From an uncultured Mycoplasmatota bacterium (GTDB lineage: Bacteria; Bacillota_I; Bacilli_A; RF39; UBA660), in NCBI GenBank assembly GCA_900552495.1, contig URZY01000009.1, positions 1 to 64,000 on the forward strand: DNA of 64,000 nucleotides, in the 5' to 3' direction. Shown here piece by piece: positions 44,394 through 54,139 of this stretch (within the stretch, counting starts at the first letter, position 1; each line of letters opens with the position of its first letter). Position numbers and translations under genes: made by a program. The notes under the pieces are model-generated. The model ran no database searches. It was not told the origin of the DNA and worked only from the letters and a program-made list of their open reading frames with translations.

Positions 44394-46219
44394 TCTAATT
44401 TAATTTCGGCTTTATCAACTATTCTAAATAATGATGAGTCAGTTATGGACTCGTTTAGAATAGAATTAAATACTTTGGAATCACTATCATTAATCTTAAT
44501 GACATAAGCATAATTATAGTCTTCTAATTTTTCATAAATATCTTCATCTAAAAATAGACAATCTAGAAATGTAAATCCTTCATCAATTAAGTCCATATAT
44601 ATTTGGTGCTGATAAATTATATAAGCAAAATTATCTTTATAATCTTTTGTAAAAACTAAGGCTATTTTTTCTTTAGCTTGAAGGTGTTCTTTTATATTAT
44701 TAGAATACTGTTCCGAGATTTCGTTTACTTGGTATAAATAATTATTTTTTAATGTTTTAGAAAACTGGAATGGAAATAACATTATTACAAGAACTATACT
44801 TATCATAGTGAATGATATTATTTTGTGGTCTTTTTGATTCGATAATAATTCATTTACTATTAGTAAAAACATAAAAATTGTGTAAGCCGTAAAGATGACT
44901 GACATGTATCGAGGAAAAGAGGCAACCGTTTTAATACTTATCAAATAAACAACAAATGTTCCAAGGTAATATATTAAGCTACCAGAATAAAAGACTATAG
45001 CAGAAATGATTAGTGGCTTTCTGTTTTTATTTATAATAATGTAAATACTTAGGATTATTATGCTTAGAATAATTAAATTAATAAAGTTTGTATAATTACC
45101 AATATCAGTAAAATTAGAGTTAAGCAATGGTCTGTTAAATGTTTCTTCTTTAAAAGTATTAATTATATTTTTTTCATTCTCAGTAGGATTAGTTAATACA
45201 GAAATAATACTTGTTTTGTCCATAGCGTCAGTATACATATTATCAGTATTATAAATATTTTGAACTAGTTTCCAACTAATAAAGATCGATATCATTAATA
45301 AGATTGGCAATAATAATTTTAAAAGAGTTCTTTGTTTATTTTTCTTATACTCTTTGTGAATTAGCATTTCATTTAAGAAAAAGGAAATATAAGCAGTACT
45401 AGCAAATAAAATACCAGTATCTTTTAATAATGTTAATGTCCCTAAAGTTAATAGAAATAATAGATAGTCGGATTTTTTTGAAAGAATATTTTGTGTTGTA
45501 AAATATAGAGCTACACCAAAGGTAATTCCTAAAATAGGCTCAATGAATAAAGTTAAATAATAAATCATAGAGTCATGATAACTATTGGCACATATTAATG
45601 GAATAAATATTAAACAGAAAATAATTATAGGAACTATGGCTAATTTCTTCCAGGTTAATTTTTTGGTTATAGGTAACAATAGCGACAATCCAAGTAAGGA
45701 GTAAGCTAAATATAAATAAGATTCTTTGAAAATGCCAGCCGTCTTTAAGAAGAAATATTGAAATAAAGGCATTCCCGGATTATATGATTGCATTATGTCC
45801 ATAACTTGGGAATTAGCACCTAATTGTAGCGTATCACTATAATATAAAATTTTAGGGTAAGCACCCCAAAGTCTTAATTCATCCCATAACAGTACCTCGG
45901 AATTATTAGTAAGAAAGAAAATTATAAAATAAGATAAGATAAAAACTAAAGAACCTGGAGTTAAGAGATTTTTTCTAATACTTTGTCGTTTACTTTTATA
46001 TTTTATGATATGGTATATAAAATAGATATAAATTATAAATGCTATGAGCCAAATTAGATATAATCCTACCTTTAAAATGTTAAAGATATAGAAAATATAT
46101 TCTATTAATATAATTGCCATTATTGTGATAGGTAACACTTCTTCATACTTTCTATCTTTAATACTTCCTAGGAGACTTCCACTTGATATAACAAGGAGTG
46201 GAAATAAAATATTAAGCAT
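44384..46219 (-). CDS. GT-C-like polytopic membrane glycosyltransferase
   Basis: A 611-residue protein with roughly 11-13 membrane helices and a short soluble C-terminus (about 500-611). The first outside loop has VLLWDELRLWGAYPKILYY with acidic residues, and YNPGMPLFQYFFLKT follows, resembling the catalytic loop of PMT/ArnT-like lipid-linked sugar transferases. It is 1 nt after the GT2-GtrA gene, whose product would supply the lipid-linked sugar. The acceptor may be teichoic acid or a surface glycan (inference). Confidence 0.7.
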   Translation of the reverse strand: MLNILFPLLVISSGSLLGSIKDRKYEEVLPITIMAIILIEYIFYIFNILKVGLYLIWLIAFIIYIYFIYHIIKYKSKRQSIRKNLLTPGSLVFILSYFIIFFLTNNSEVLLWDELRLWGAYPKILYYSDTLQLGANSQVMDIMQSYNPGMPLFQYFFLKTAGIFKESYLYLAYSLLGLSLLLPITKKLTWKKLAIVPIIIFCLIFIPLICANSYHDSMIYYLTLFIEPILGITFGVALYFTTQNILSKKSDYLLFLLTLGTLTLLKDTGILFASTAYISFFLNEMLIHKEYKKNKQRTLLKLLLPILLMISIFISWKLVQNIYNTDNMYTDAMDKTSIISVLTNPTENEKNIINTFKEETFNRPLLNSNFTDIGNYTNFINLIILSIIILSIYIIINKNRKPLIISAIVFYSGSLIYYLGTFVVYLISIKTVASFPRYMSVIFTAYTIFMFLLIVNELLSNQKDHKIISFTMISIVLVIMLFPFQFSKTLKNNYLYQVNEISEQYSNNIKEHLQAKEKIALVFTKDYKDNFAYIIYQHQIYMDLIDEGFTFLDCLFLDEDIYEKLEDYNYAYVIKINDSDSKVFNSILNESITDSSLFRIVDKAEIKLDKI

Positions 46220-46220
46220 A

Positions 46221-47312
46221 TTATTTCTTTTCCTTTCTAAATACCCAATGTTGTTGGATTTGGAAACTAATTAGAAATAAAATGGTATCAACGACAATTT
46301 TGATAATACTAGGATGAATATGTTCGTGGGCAATTAAAAAGATTGAATTAACTAATGCCCAAGACATAATTGTTTGAAAGAAACAAAGTATATAATATTT
46401 TATAATGGTTATTTTCCCTTTAGCATCATTAAATACAACATTTTTATTGACTGTATAATTAAATAGTGATGAGAATATTCTTGCTAGAATAGTACTTAAT
46501 ACAATGGAAATTTCTTTATTTATATTATGATATGATAAGGTAAAAATTAATGTGAATAGTAGAATGTCAATTATGGCTGAGGCTAGACTTGATAAAATAT
46601 ATTTAAAAAACTTACCAAACATCACCTTATATATTTTAATTGAATCTTTTATAGGATTAAAATGGGTTTCACTATTATTATCAAAATATATAGTTTCTAT
46701 AGTATGTTCAACAATACTTATATTTTTTCTAACAGCTTCTATTAACATGTTAATTTCATATTCAAACCTTTCACCATCTAAGGATAAACAATCTTTAACA
46801 AAGGAATAAGTAAGTCCTCTTAGACCGGTTTGAGTATCATTTATCTTTTTACCATATAATAATTTAAAGATAAGGGTTGTGATTTTATTACCTTTTCGAC
46901 TTTTGAAAGGAACATGTTCTTCATTGAAATCTCTAGTGCCTAATATTAAGCATTCTTGATTAGCTGTATTTAGTTGTTCACCTATTTCAATAATATCTTT
47001 AATAGCATGCTGTCCATCTGAATCAGCTGTTATTATACCTAGAGTTTCTTTTTCAGTGTAGTTATTTAAAAAATAATTAAAACCGGTCTTAAGAGCTCTT
47101 CCTTTACCAAGATTGATGGCATGCTTTAGAACTATACATGATTTTATTTTAGCAAGTTCCTCAAATATATAATCAAGTTCTTTTTTACTACCATCGTTAA
47201 CTACAATAACATCAATATTTTTCTTAGCAGTTGCTAGTTCTTTTATGTAATCTATTAAATCCGCATTGGGATTTAATGCGGGAATTAGTACTACAATCTT
47301 TTTCTTCGTCAT
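46221..47312 (-). CDS. GT2 glycosyltransferase fused to a GtrA-like membrane domain
   Basis: A 363-residue protein. Residues 1-225 are a GT2/DPM1-like domain (VLIPALNPNADLIDYI, VVNDGS, ADSDGQ as the metal-binding DxD). Residues ~235-360 are a four-helix GtrA-like domain (YILSSLASAIIDILLF, LARIFSSLFNYTVNKNVVF). Such fusions make polyprenyl-phosphate sugars and move them across the membrane. It pairs with the adjacent GT-C protein in one operon. Confidence 0.9.
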   Translation of the reverse strand: MTKKKIVVLIPALNPNADLIDYIKELATAKKNIDVIVVNDGSKKELDYIFEELAKIKSCIVLKHAINLGKGRALKTGFNYFLNNYTEKETLGIITADSDGQHAIKDIIEIGEQLNTANQECLILGTRDFNEEHVPFKSRKGNKITTLIFKLLYGKKINDTQTGLRGLTYSFVKDCLSLDGERFEYEINMLIEAVRKNISIVEHTIETIYFDNNSETHFNPIKDSIKIYKVMFGKFFKYILSSLASAIIDILLFTLIFTLSYHNINKEISIVLSTILARIFSSLFNYTVNKNVVFNDAKGKITIIKYYILCFFQTIMSWALVNSIFLIAHEHIHPSIIKIVVDTILFLISFQIQQHWVFRKEKK

Positions 47313-47450
47313 TTTTTAACCTCTATTCTGATAATTTTTATAACCTTGTCTTTATCACCATTCTTAATTGAAAAGTGGTCTTTAAAGTAATTGGTTTTTA
47401 ATATATTTTATTGTATCATACTTTCCATTAATTAGATGTTTTTTTGATAA

Positions 47451-47479
47451 AAAAACTAAATCATAATGATTTAGTTTTA
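47451..47479 (-). terminator. Terminator of uraA
   Basis: The palindrome AAAACTAAATCA / TGATTTAGTTTT with a 3-nt loop and a following T-run on the minus strand nearly duplicates the terminator at 43712-43742. Confidence 0.9.
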
Positions 47480-47485
47480 GTGATT

Positions 47486-48886
47486 TTAGTTTTTCTTTTT
47501 TGGGGAAGTTTTTTTCTTAGAGGTTGATTTGTTTTTCTGTTGACTCTTTTCTTTGGTTACGACAGCAACTATTGGTTCGGCTAAAGCGGATTCTTCACAT
47601 CTTTCTTCTTCGCCTTTTGGTAAAGTAAGATTTAAGATAATTCCTACTATGGCAGCTAGACTCATTCCAGTAAATGATACGGAAATATCTCCACTTTGGA
47701 AAGTAAGAATCGCACCTCCTAAACCTAGAACTAACATTGTGGAAGCAACAATTACATTACGAGTGTTTTCAAAGTTAATTTGATTTTTGACTAAGACTTT
47801 TAATCCATTAACAGCAATAAAGCCATATAATAGTAAGGATACTCCACCCAAAACAGCATTAGGGATCGTTGTAAATATTGCCGATAATTTACCAAGGAAG
47901 CCGATGCAGATAGCAATAATAGCGGCAAGACCAATAACCCAAACTGAAGCTACTTTTGTCATTCCAACAACACTAGTGTTTTCTCCATAAGTTGTATTAG
48001 CAGGGGCACCAAGAAGACCAGCTACACTAGTTGCTAAACCATCGCCTAAAAGTGTTCTTTCTAGGCCAGGGTCTTTGATTAAATCTTTATTAATTATTGC
48101 GCTTAAAGCCATATGATCTCCAATATGTTCGGCAATTGTTACTACGGCAATTGGAGCAATTGTTAACAATCCTACTAGGCTAAAAGTATAATCTCTTCCT
48201 GGTAATAGAAATTTAGGTAATTCAAAAAACGAAGCTTCAGCTACCGCAGTAAAATCAACCATTCCTAGGCAGATAGCTACTAAATAACCAGAAACAATAC
48301 CAATTAAGAATGGGATTACTTTAAAGAAACCCTTGGCCCCTACAGCTGTAATGGCGGTTACTAAGAAAGCCACAAGTCCAACAACAAGACTTTTCCATTC
48401 AATACTTCCTGAAGTTAAGCCTAATTGCTCAACCGCACTTGGGGCTAAAGAAAGACCAATTATCATAATCATTGGACCAATAACAATTGGTGGTAATAAT
48501 TTATCAACCCAGTTTTTTCCAAATAGTTTAATTAGAAAAGCAAATAATACATAAATTAGTCCAACTGCAATTATGCCGGTAGTAAAACCACTTACTCCAT
48601 CTTTAGCAAAAGCAACTGCAATTGGGGTAATATAAGCAAATGAACTTCCTAAATAAACTGGTGATTTTCCTTTCGTACATAAAATATAAATTAGTGTACC
48701 AATTCCACTAGCAACTAATGCCATGGGAATTGTAAGTACAGTCGTTCCGGCAGCTTCATTAACTAAAAGTGGAACTAAAATTGTTGCCCCAAACATAGCA
48801 AAAACGTGTTGTATAGCTAATATAAACCACTTGCCTGGGGTTGGTTTTTCATTTGTGTCATATAACAAAGTTGTATTTTCTTTCAT
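47486..48886 (-). CDS. uraA: Uracil permease (NCS2 family)
   Basis: A 466-residue member of the nucleobase-cation symporter-2 family, with about 14 membrane segments. Motifs include QHVFAMFGATILVPLL at the N-terminus, a conserved His/Glu block TIAEHIGDHMALS and the NTTYGENTSVVGMTKV signature. The family includes xanthine carriers, but NTTYGEN favours uracil. The C-terminus carries an unusual Lys/Ser-rich tail (QQKNKSTSKKKTSPKKKN). With upp it forms the uracil salvage route; both have attenuator-like leaders. Confidence 0.93.
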   Translation of the reverse strand: MKENTTLLYDTNEKPTPGKWFILAIQHVFAMFGATILVPLLVNEAAGTTVLTIPMALVASGIGTLIYILCTKGKSPVYLGSSFAYITPIAVAFAKDGVSGFTTGIIAVGLIYVLFAFLIKLFGKNWVDKLLPPIVIGPMIMIIGLSLAPSAVEQLGLTSGSIEWKSLVVGLVAFLVTAITAVGAKGFFKVIPFLIGIVSGYLVAICLGMVDFTAVAEASFFELPKFLLPGRDYTFSLVGLLTIAPIAVVTIAEHIGDHMALSAIINKDLIKDPGLERTLLGDGLATSVAGLLGAPANTTYGENTSVVGMTKVASVWVIGLAAIIAICIGFLGKLSAIFTTIPNAVLGGVSLLLYGFIAVNGLKVLVKNQINFENTRNVIVASTMLVLGLGGAILTFQSGDISVSFTGMSLAAIVGIILNLTLPKGEEERCEESALAEPIVAVVTKEKSQQKNKSTSKKKTSPKKKN

Positions 48887-48920
48887 AATACTCCTCCTTC
48901 AATACTTATGATGATAATTA

Positions 48921-49084
48921 TAAAAAAACACCAATAGCATTAGCTATTGATGTTTTCTTATAATATTTAAAGAAGACAAAGCACCTAGAAAAATAAATGA
49001 ATCGATACATAGATTAATTTTTTTCTTTTGCTTTATCATCCGTATCACCATATTAATGGTATCACATTTCTTTTAAGCATTCAA
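48921..49084 (-). promoter_or_regulatory. Attenuator-like leader of uraA
   Basis: A 12-bp stem with one G-T pair (AACATCAATAGC / GCTATTGGTGTT, loop TAAT, 48928-48955) is followed by seven T residues and lies only 38 nt before uraA. No promoter fits between them, so uraA transcripts must pass it. A candidate promoter (TTGAAT, 17 nt, TACCAT) lies upstream near 49056-49084. The hairpin may also end the hydrolase transcript (stop at 49091). Confidence 0.65.
48944..49051 (-). CDS. Putative leader ORF of uraA (35 aa)
   Basis: The frame begins MVIRMIKQKKK, continues INLCIDSFIFLGALSSLN and ends IIRKHQ. Its TAG stop lies inside the left arm of the terminator stem, so translation to the end would disrupt the hairpin. 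The ribosome site is poor and the start may be close to the RNA 5' end; translation is uncertain. Confidence 0.35.
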   Translation of the reverse strand: MVIRMIKQKKKINLCIDSFIFLGALSSLNIIRKHQ

Positions 49085-49090
49085 GTCTTT

Positions 49091-50020
49091 TTAAATTGTT
49101 TCAATAATATGATTATTAATCCAGTCCAAGAGGTAATTATATATTTCTAACTTTGAATTTTCGTGCAGAACGTCATGACGAAGATCTTCATAAAACTTTA
49201 CGGTAACGTCACTTTGGAAATTTTTTCTAAAGAGCTGAGCTACTTTTTTTACGCCCTTAGTTTGGTTACCAACAGGATCCTTAGTGCCGGATAATAATAG
49301 TATTGGAATATTTTGATTCATTTTCTTTATATTTTTAAATTTTCCTGTATAATTCATCCCATCTAAAAGTTCTCTAAATAAACCAACTGTCATGGCTTCT
49401 CCTCTTAATGGATCAGCAGTATAATCGGCTAAGTTTTCTTCACTAAGTGATAGCCAATCGTAATCAGTTTTTGGATTTGGAAATAGTTTGTTATAGGTGC
49501 CAAAAGTAAGTTCCTTTATTTTGGGAGTGGTATTTTCGGCACCATATTTTCTTTCCTCACTTTTAACAACCAATTTAGCAAGAAATATTTCTAGTGTCGA
49601 GGTATAGCCAGTCCCAACAATTATAGCGCCAGATAAATCTTTTGGATAATCAATTAGATGTGTCCTTAAAGCAAACGAACCAAGAGAAAAGCCTAACATG
49701 AAATATGGAACATCTGGATAGTCATTTATAATTAATTGCCTACAACGCTCGATATCTTGGACAATATAATTCCAACTACCTGGTCCACCAAAGTACATTT
49801 CTTTGCCTAGGCTCTTTCCATGCCCTAGGTGGTCATTTCCAACAACTAATATCCCTTTGGAGGTTAGAAATTCTGCTAATTCATTATAACGATCTATATG
49901 TTCTGTAACACCATGAGATATCTGAAGAATAGCATTTATTTCTTGGTCTGGAATCCATTTGATAGCATGAATATTAGTTAATTGATCCGCTGATTTATAG
50001 GAAAATTCTTCTTTTGTCAT
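49091..50020 (-). CDS. Alpha/beta hydrolase, monoacylglycerol-lipase-like
   Basis: A 309-residue serine hydrolase of the S33/lysophospholipase type. The oxyanion region is ISHGVTEHIDRYNELAEFL, then GNDHLGHGKS, nucleophile Ser in GFSLGS, Asp in LLSGTKDPVGN and His in DLRHDVLHE. It probably cleaves monoacylglycerols or lysolipids in the cytoplasm. It has no signal peptide and is a single gene. Confidence 0.9.
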   Translation of the reverse strand: MTKEEFSYKSADQLTNIHAIKWIPDQEINAILQISHGVTEHIDRYNELAEFLTSKGILVVGNDHLGHGKSLGKEMYFGGPGSWNYIVQDIERCRQLIINDYPDVPYFMLGFSLGSFALRTHLIDYPKDLSGAIIVGTGYTSTLEIFLAKLVVKSEERKYGAENTTPKIKELTFGTYNKLFPNPKTDYDWLSLSEENLADYTADPLRGEAMTVGLFRELLDGMNYTGKFKNIKKMNQNIPILLLSGTKDPVGNQTKGVKKVAQLFRKNFQSDVTVKFYEDLRHDVLHENSKLEIYNYLLDWINNHIIETI

Positions 50021-50095
50021 ATTATCACCTATTTTAATTTTAGCATAGTTTTTTTTACTTTATTAGCCTGATATTAGTTTACATTTAAAAATATT

Positions 50096-51781
50096 TTAGT
50101 TTGTAATTACATAAGGATTGTCTTTAGTACCGGTACCTTTAAATAATGTGTCAGCAGTTAACTCAATGACTGGTTTTAATTGACCAGCTGTTTTATGTGG
50201 GACTTTGGCAAAACCGGAGCTAGTTTGGAAAACTATTACTTCATTATTGCTGGCGGGTGAAAGCGTCCAAAAATTAGTTGTTGTTTCAAGATTATCAGCT
50301 AGAAAGAACATTGTATTCCCTATTGTTTCAGAATTCGTCGCTCCAGCTAACATTAATTCATCAACAGATAAAGTTCCTATTGGATAAGTTAGATTGCCAT
50401 TTCCTGAAGAATTCGTACTAATACTATATAAATAGGTATTACTAAAACTAGACGTATCAATATTAGGACTCGAATCAGTTAATCTGGTCCACGGTTGGTA
50501 AGTATTACCTTTACTTGCCTTAACATTATCATGAATAAATAAAATGTTAGGATTTATATACTTAGTGTAATTATTTAAATTTGATGTGTACCAGTTATCA
50601 AGTTTCTGCTTTAAAATACTGCTATTGTAATCTAGTTTTGCCTTACTTGAAAAGGTTATATTGGTTAATGGTGAATCTAAAACAATTCTTGTTGTACCAT
50701 CAGCATTTAGTCTTATAATACGCCATGTTTGGTTAGCAAAAGTAACATAATTGTTTGAGACTAGACCGCGAAAATATTTAGCACTAGCTGAGGAAATAGT
50801 AGTTGTAAATAAACCTGATTTATCAGTTGTTGTTATATTTTCAGTAAATTGAGGAACCGTTTTATCTAATTCATATTCGGCTAGATATCTAGCCATTGGA
50901 CTACCAGGAGTTGTGATATTTAATGTATGCATAGCTATGTTTGTTGTTGATCCACCACCCATATTAATATTTACTGTGTATGGTATTACTTGGCCTTTAT
51001 AGAAATAGTCTGGAATAGTTGAAACTGTTATTGAAGTTGTTTTGGTAGCGCCTGCTTCAAGTAAAAGATTATATTGATTGCTATTAGCCGTTAACTCTTC
51101 TATTGCTGGATTTACGATGTCATAATAAATAGGAACTTGATTATTATTCTTTACAGTAACTTGATAATTAAGTGAGCTATCTAGTTCCACTAATGTTTGA
51201 CTAGAAGCAACAAGGGTCGTTTCTATGTTTTTAATTAAAGTACTAAGTGGTTCAAATTTAAAATTAATAATAGCATCTAATTCATTAATAGTATCATTTG
51301 GAGTTGCACCATCTTTATAGGAAAAGGTTAAAGTAATAGTTGTACTCCTATTAGATGGTAAAACTGTTCCTGGGGCGGGAGCGGTAGCTTGGTAAATAAT
51401 ATTGGGATTACTATAAAATTCCGTGGTTTCCGTATCACAGAGAATATCTTCAAAATAATAATCGTGGTCAGTATTATTATAAATTGTGAAAGAATATGTT
51501 ACCTCTGTAGCAATATTTTTAGTGGAAAGTAAAACGTGAGTATTGATAATTGTTCCATTGGTACTTTTTACTTCTAGTTTAGCATTAGTTGAGGAAATTT
51601 CAGTTATTTCGCTTATGACTACAGCTTCTTCTTTTATACCAGTAATATTAGTGGCTATATTAAGATCGGTACCATTAACAGAGGCATATGCTATACTCAT
51701 CATAAAGGTGGCAATTATTAATAACAGTGGGTATGCTTTATTATACATAGCTGGTAATTTCTTTTTTAATTGCTGTTTCAT
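50096..51781 (-). CDS. Secreted surface protein with DUF6273-like C-terminal domain
   Basis: A 561-residue protein. It has an N-terminal export helix (about 16-35, LLLIIATFMMSIAYASV) of the type seen in TasA-cluster proteins, two beta-sandwich segments (about 85-175 and 190-290) and a C-terminal domain with TWRIIRLNADGTTRIVLD, YPIGTLSVDELMLAG and NFWTLSPAS, resembling DUF6273. It ends in KGTGTKDNPYVI, a form common in such surface proteins. No LPXTG. It is the last gene of the cluster containing a SipW/ER-type signal peptidase, its probable processing enzyme. Confidence 0.75.
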   Translation of the reverse strand: MKQQLKKKLPAMYNKAYPLLLIIATFMMSIAYASVNGTDLNIATNITGIKEEAVVISEITEISSTNAKLEVKSTNGTIINTHVLLSTKNIATEVTYSFTIYNNTDHDYYFEDILCDTETTEFYSNPNIIYQATAPAPGTVLPSNRSTTITLTFSYKDGATPNDTINELDAIINFKFEPLSTLIKNIETTLVASSQTLVELDSSLNYQVTVKNNNQVPIYYDIVNPAIEELTANSNQYNLLLEAGATKTTSITVSTIPDYFYKGQVIPYTVNINMGGGSTTNIAMHTLNITTPGSPMARYLAEYELDKTVPQFTENITTTDKSGLFTTTISSASAKYFRGLVSNNYVTFANQTWRIIRLNADGTTRIVLDSPLTNITFSSKAKLDYNSSILKQKLDNWYTSNLNNYTKYINPNILFIHDNVKASKGNTYQPWTRLTDSSPNIDTSSFSNTYLYSISTNSSGNGNLTYPIGTLSVDELMLAGATNSETIGNTMFFLADNLETTTNFWTLSPASNNEVIVFQTSSGFAKVPHKTAGQLKPVIELTADTLFKGTGTKDNPYVITN

Positions 51782-51819
51782 GGAATTCTCCTCTCTAAAA
51801 AAAGAGCTTGGAAGAAATT

Positions 51820-52929
51820 CTATAACTCTTCTAGTCCAGATTTCTTTTGAAGCTCTTTTTCAATATCACTTACTTTTAGTCTATACACATATAATATTTT
51901 AGTACTACTAGGTATTAAGAAATAGGCTCCCGATTTATCATACTTCTCACGCATTAGAATTGGCTGATGAATAGTATCTCTTATTTCTAACATATCATTA
52001 AAACTATCTAGTCTTAATGGCTGGTAGTCGCTAAAATCAAAATCACTATTTAATGTTTGAATATAGGAACTATAATTATTTAAAATTTTCTTTAATTCTT
52101 TTTCATAAATATTTTCGGCAGTTCTTGTCTTTATTTCATAATGAATAGTATAAATACTAGTGATTGTTCCTGTTAAGGCAAGTAAGATGGTAAAAACTAA
52201 GTAAATCCAACTAATATCAAACGTTGGCTTATATTTTAGAAGATTATCATCTGAATTTACTAAATTATTACTTAAATCAATGGCAACTGTTTTGGTAGTT
52301 AAAGGGATTGATAAAGTTATTACAGATGTTTTTTTATCGTCGGTCTCAAAATCATTATGCTTTCCTTGAACATTAACATACATATTAATATTTAAGGTGC
52401 TAGTTGTATCATCAAGCGAATAAATATTAACAAATCTTTTAATTAATTCATTATATTTATTATAATCTATATCTATTTTTTCGTTTATTTCTACAGCTTT
52501 TTTTGTTGTTTTCTTAGTTTCTTTCTTTAAAATAGTTTTAGTATTATATAGGGAATTTCCGGTATTGGTTTGCTTAACATCGACCTCTGCTTCAATACGA
52601 TAAGTATATTGATATAAAACATTTCCCTCATCTAGTGACAAATTGTATTTAAAATTAGCTGTTATATAATTTATTAAACTAGCTATGTATTGCTTATTTT
52701 CAGTTAAATATTTAGTATCAAAAAACTCATTTTCTTTTAGAAGGACTTGGTAGTTTATATAACTACTTTCATTATATTTAATATAATAATTTTGATTTCG
52801 GTTTAGATAGGTAAAGAAAAAGATGGTTGCAAAAAGAAAACATAGAATTATTGTACCTAATAATGCTAAGATGACTTGTCTTTTTTTAGCTTGATTAATT
52901 AAAATTGCATTAACCTGACTCTTCTTCAT
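51820..52929 (-). CDS. DUF5305-like membrane protein of the signal-peptidase cluster
   Basis: A 369-residue protein. Helices lie at about 18-40 and 238-258, with a beta-rich outside domain between them (YKVLLKENEFFDTKYL-like segment, TASLINYITANFKYNL) and a cytoplasmic tail. The layout fits DUF5305 proteins found next to ER-type signal peptidases in archaea and Firmicutes. It lies between the surface protein and the peptidase with 15-38 nt spacing. The family assignment is from memory of motifs and layout. Confidence 0.6.
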   Translation of the reverse strand: MKKSQVNAILINQAKKRQVILALLGTIILCFLFATIFFFTYLNRNQNYYIKYNESSYINYQVLLKENEFFDTKYLTENKQYIASLINYITANFKYNLSLDEGNVLYQYTYRIEAEVDVKQTNTGNSLYNTKTILKKETKKTTKKAVEINEKIDIDYNKYNELIKRFVNIYSLDDTTSTLNINMYVNVQGKHNDFETDDKKTSVITLSIPLTTKTVAIDLSNNLVNSDDNLLKYKPTFDISWIYLVFTILLALTGTITSIYTIHYEIKTRTAENIYEKELKKILNNYSSYIQTLNSDFDFSDYQPLRLDSFNDMLEIRDTIHQPILMREKYDKSGAYFLIPSSTKILYVYRLKVSDIEKELQKKSGLEEL

Positions 52930-52944
52930 ACCTTTACCTCTCTA

Positions 52945-54096
52945 TTATTTCTTGAATAAATCTCTAAACCATAAGCTTGGCCAACCGATGCCAACAATTC
53001 TTAGTTTTGTTAGTCCAACAATATCTTTTTTTGTGATATAGCCTTTATCTTCTTTTTCATTGGCATCACCTTTGGTGTAATATCTTATTTCACCATTAAT
53101 ATCCTTGATATCAATTACACGGTGAACGTATTGTAAACCATCACTTTTAAATATTATTATCTGTCCATTTCTTATTGGCTGTTTTTTGTATTGTTCAAAA
53201 ATTATGGCATCTCCCATATTGATAGTTCCAGTCATACTTTTCGATCCAACTACTAACAGTCCATATTTAAATTCACATGATACTAACATAGTTATAAATG
53301 TCATGGTAATAACTATAGCTGTTATTTCTATAAAATTACGTCTACGAGTTGTGTAAGATACAACAAAATCTGTCTTAGAAAAAGTTTTCTCTAAAATCAA
53401 ATATAAAAAATATGGATAAACCATTCTAAAGAATGACTTTAAATATATGTGAATATTAGGAGTAATTGGAATAATGTACGTATAGAGAATGGTAATCATA
53501 CGATAAACAATTATACCAAACATGCCATATCTTTTGGACGTGTAATTATAAAACAAATTACATGATATAGAAGCAAAAATGACAATACCTAAGGCGGCAG
53601 AAAATTGTTCATAACTAGTTAAATCATAAACCCCAATATAAATTAGAACATCTATTAAAACCATGTTAACAAATGTTAAAACCTTGGAAATATCGCCTTG
53701 AAAATTCTTAATTCTAATGGTTCCTTCTTGAGAAAGTAAAATGCTACGCATTATTTCCGAAGTAATAATTGAAATAGAAATTGGAATAATAAAGCGATAT
53801 AGTGTCTTAAATTCAAATGTCACTGGTTGGCGTAGAAAATCATTTTTTAAAATTCCTATAAAAAAGAAAAGGGCTAAATAGATTATAGCAAAGCCAAACA
53901 TTAAATAGAAAACTTGTTTTTGATATAAAGATTTTGTGATTTTCTTTTTTAATAGTATTTTTACTATAAACATGGTAATTGTTAAAATAATTGCCGATGT
54001 AATATAATTCATTTTATTTGACACAATAATGGTAATGAGGAAGCAAGAAAATAATAATATTTCGGTAAAATAAAGTTTTAGTTTATCTTTTTTCAT
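52945..54096 (-). CDS. ER/SipW-type signal peptidase with large polytopic N-terminus
   Basis: A 383-residue protein. The C-terminal ~115 residues are the S26B peptidase: catalytic Ser near 285 in VGSKSMTGTINMGD, and His in QYVHRVIDI replacing the Lys of ordinary bacterial enzymes, which is the SipW/ER hallmark. The preceding 270 residues hold about eight membrane helices, far more than the one or two in SipW, so this is a fusion or an expanded form. It should mature the TasA-like protein encoded 43 nt upstream. Confidence 0.88.
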   Translation of the reverse strand: MKKDKLKLYFTEILLFSCFLITIIVSNKMNYITSAIILTITMFIVKILLKKKITKSLYQKQVFYLMFGFAIIYLALFFFIGILKNDFLRQPVTFEFKTLYRFIIPISISIITSEIMRSILLSQEGTIRIKNFQGDISKVLTFVNMVLIDVLIYIGVYDLTSYEQFSAALGIVIFASISCNLFYNYTSKRYGMFGIIVYRMITILYTYIIPITPNIHIYLKSFFRMVYPYFLYLILEKTFSKTDFVVSYTTRRRNFIEITAIVITMTFITMLVSCEFKYGLLVVGSKSMTGTINMGDAIIFEQYKKQPIRNGQIIIFKSDGLQYVHRVIDIKDINGEIRYYTKGDANEKEDKGYITKKDIVGLTKLRIVGIGWPSLWFRDLFKK

Positions 54097-54139
54097 CTTA
54101 TCATTCCCCTACTTTTCATTACCTAATTCTATCAAATAA

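Noticed and set aside
48921..49090. PyrR-binding attenuator or purine riboswitch before uraA
   Set aside because: Neither the PyrR loop consensus nor purine-aptamer joining sequences are seen; only a leader frame and terminator are.
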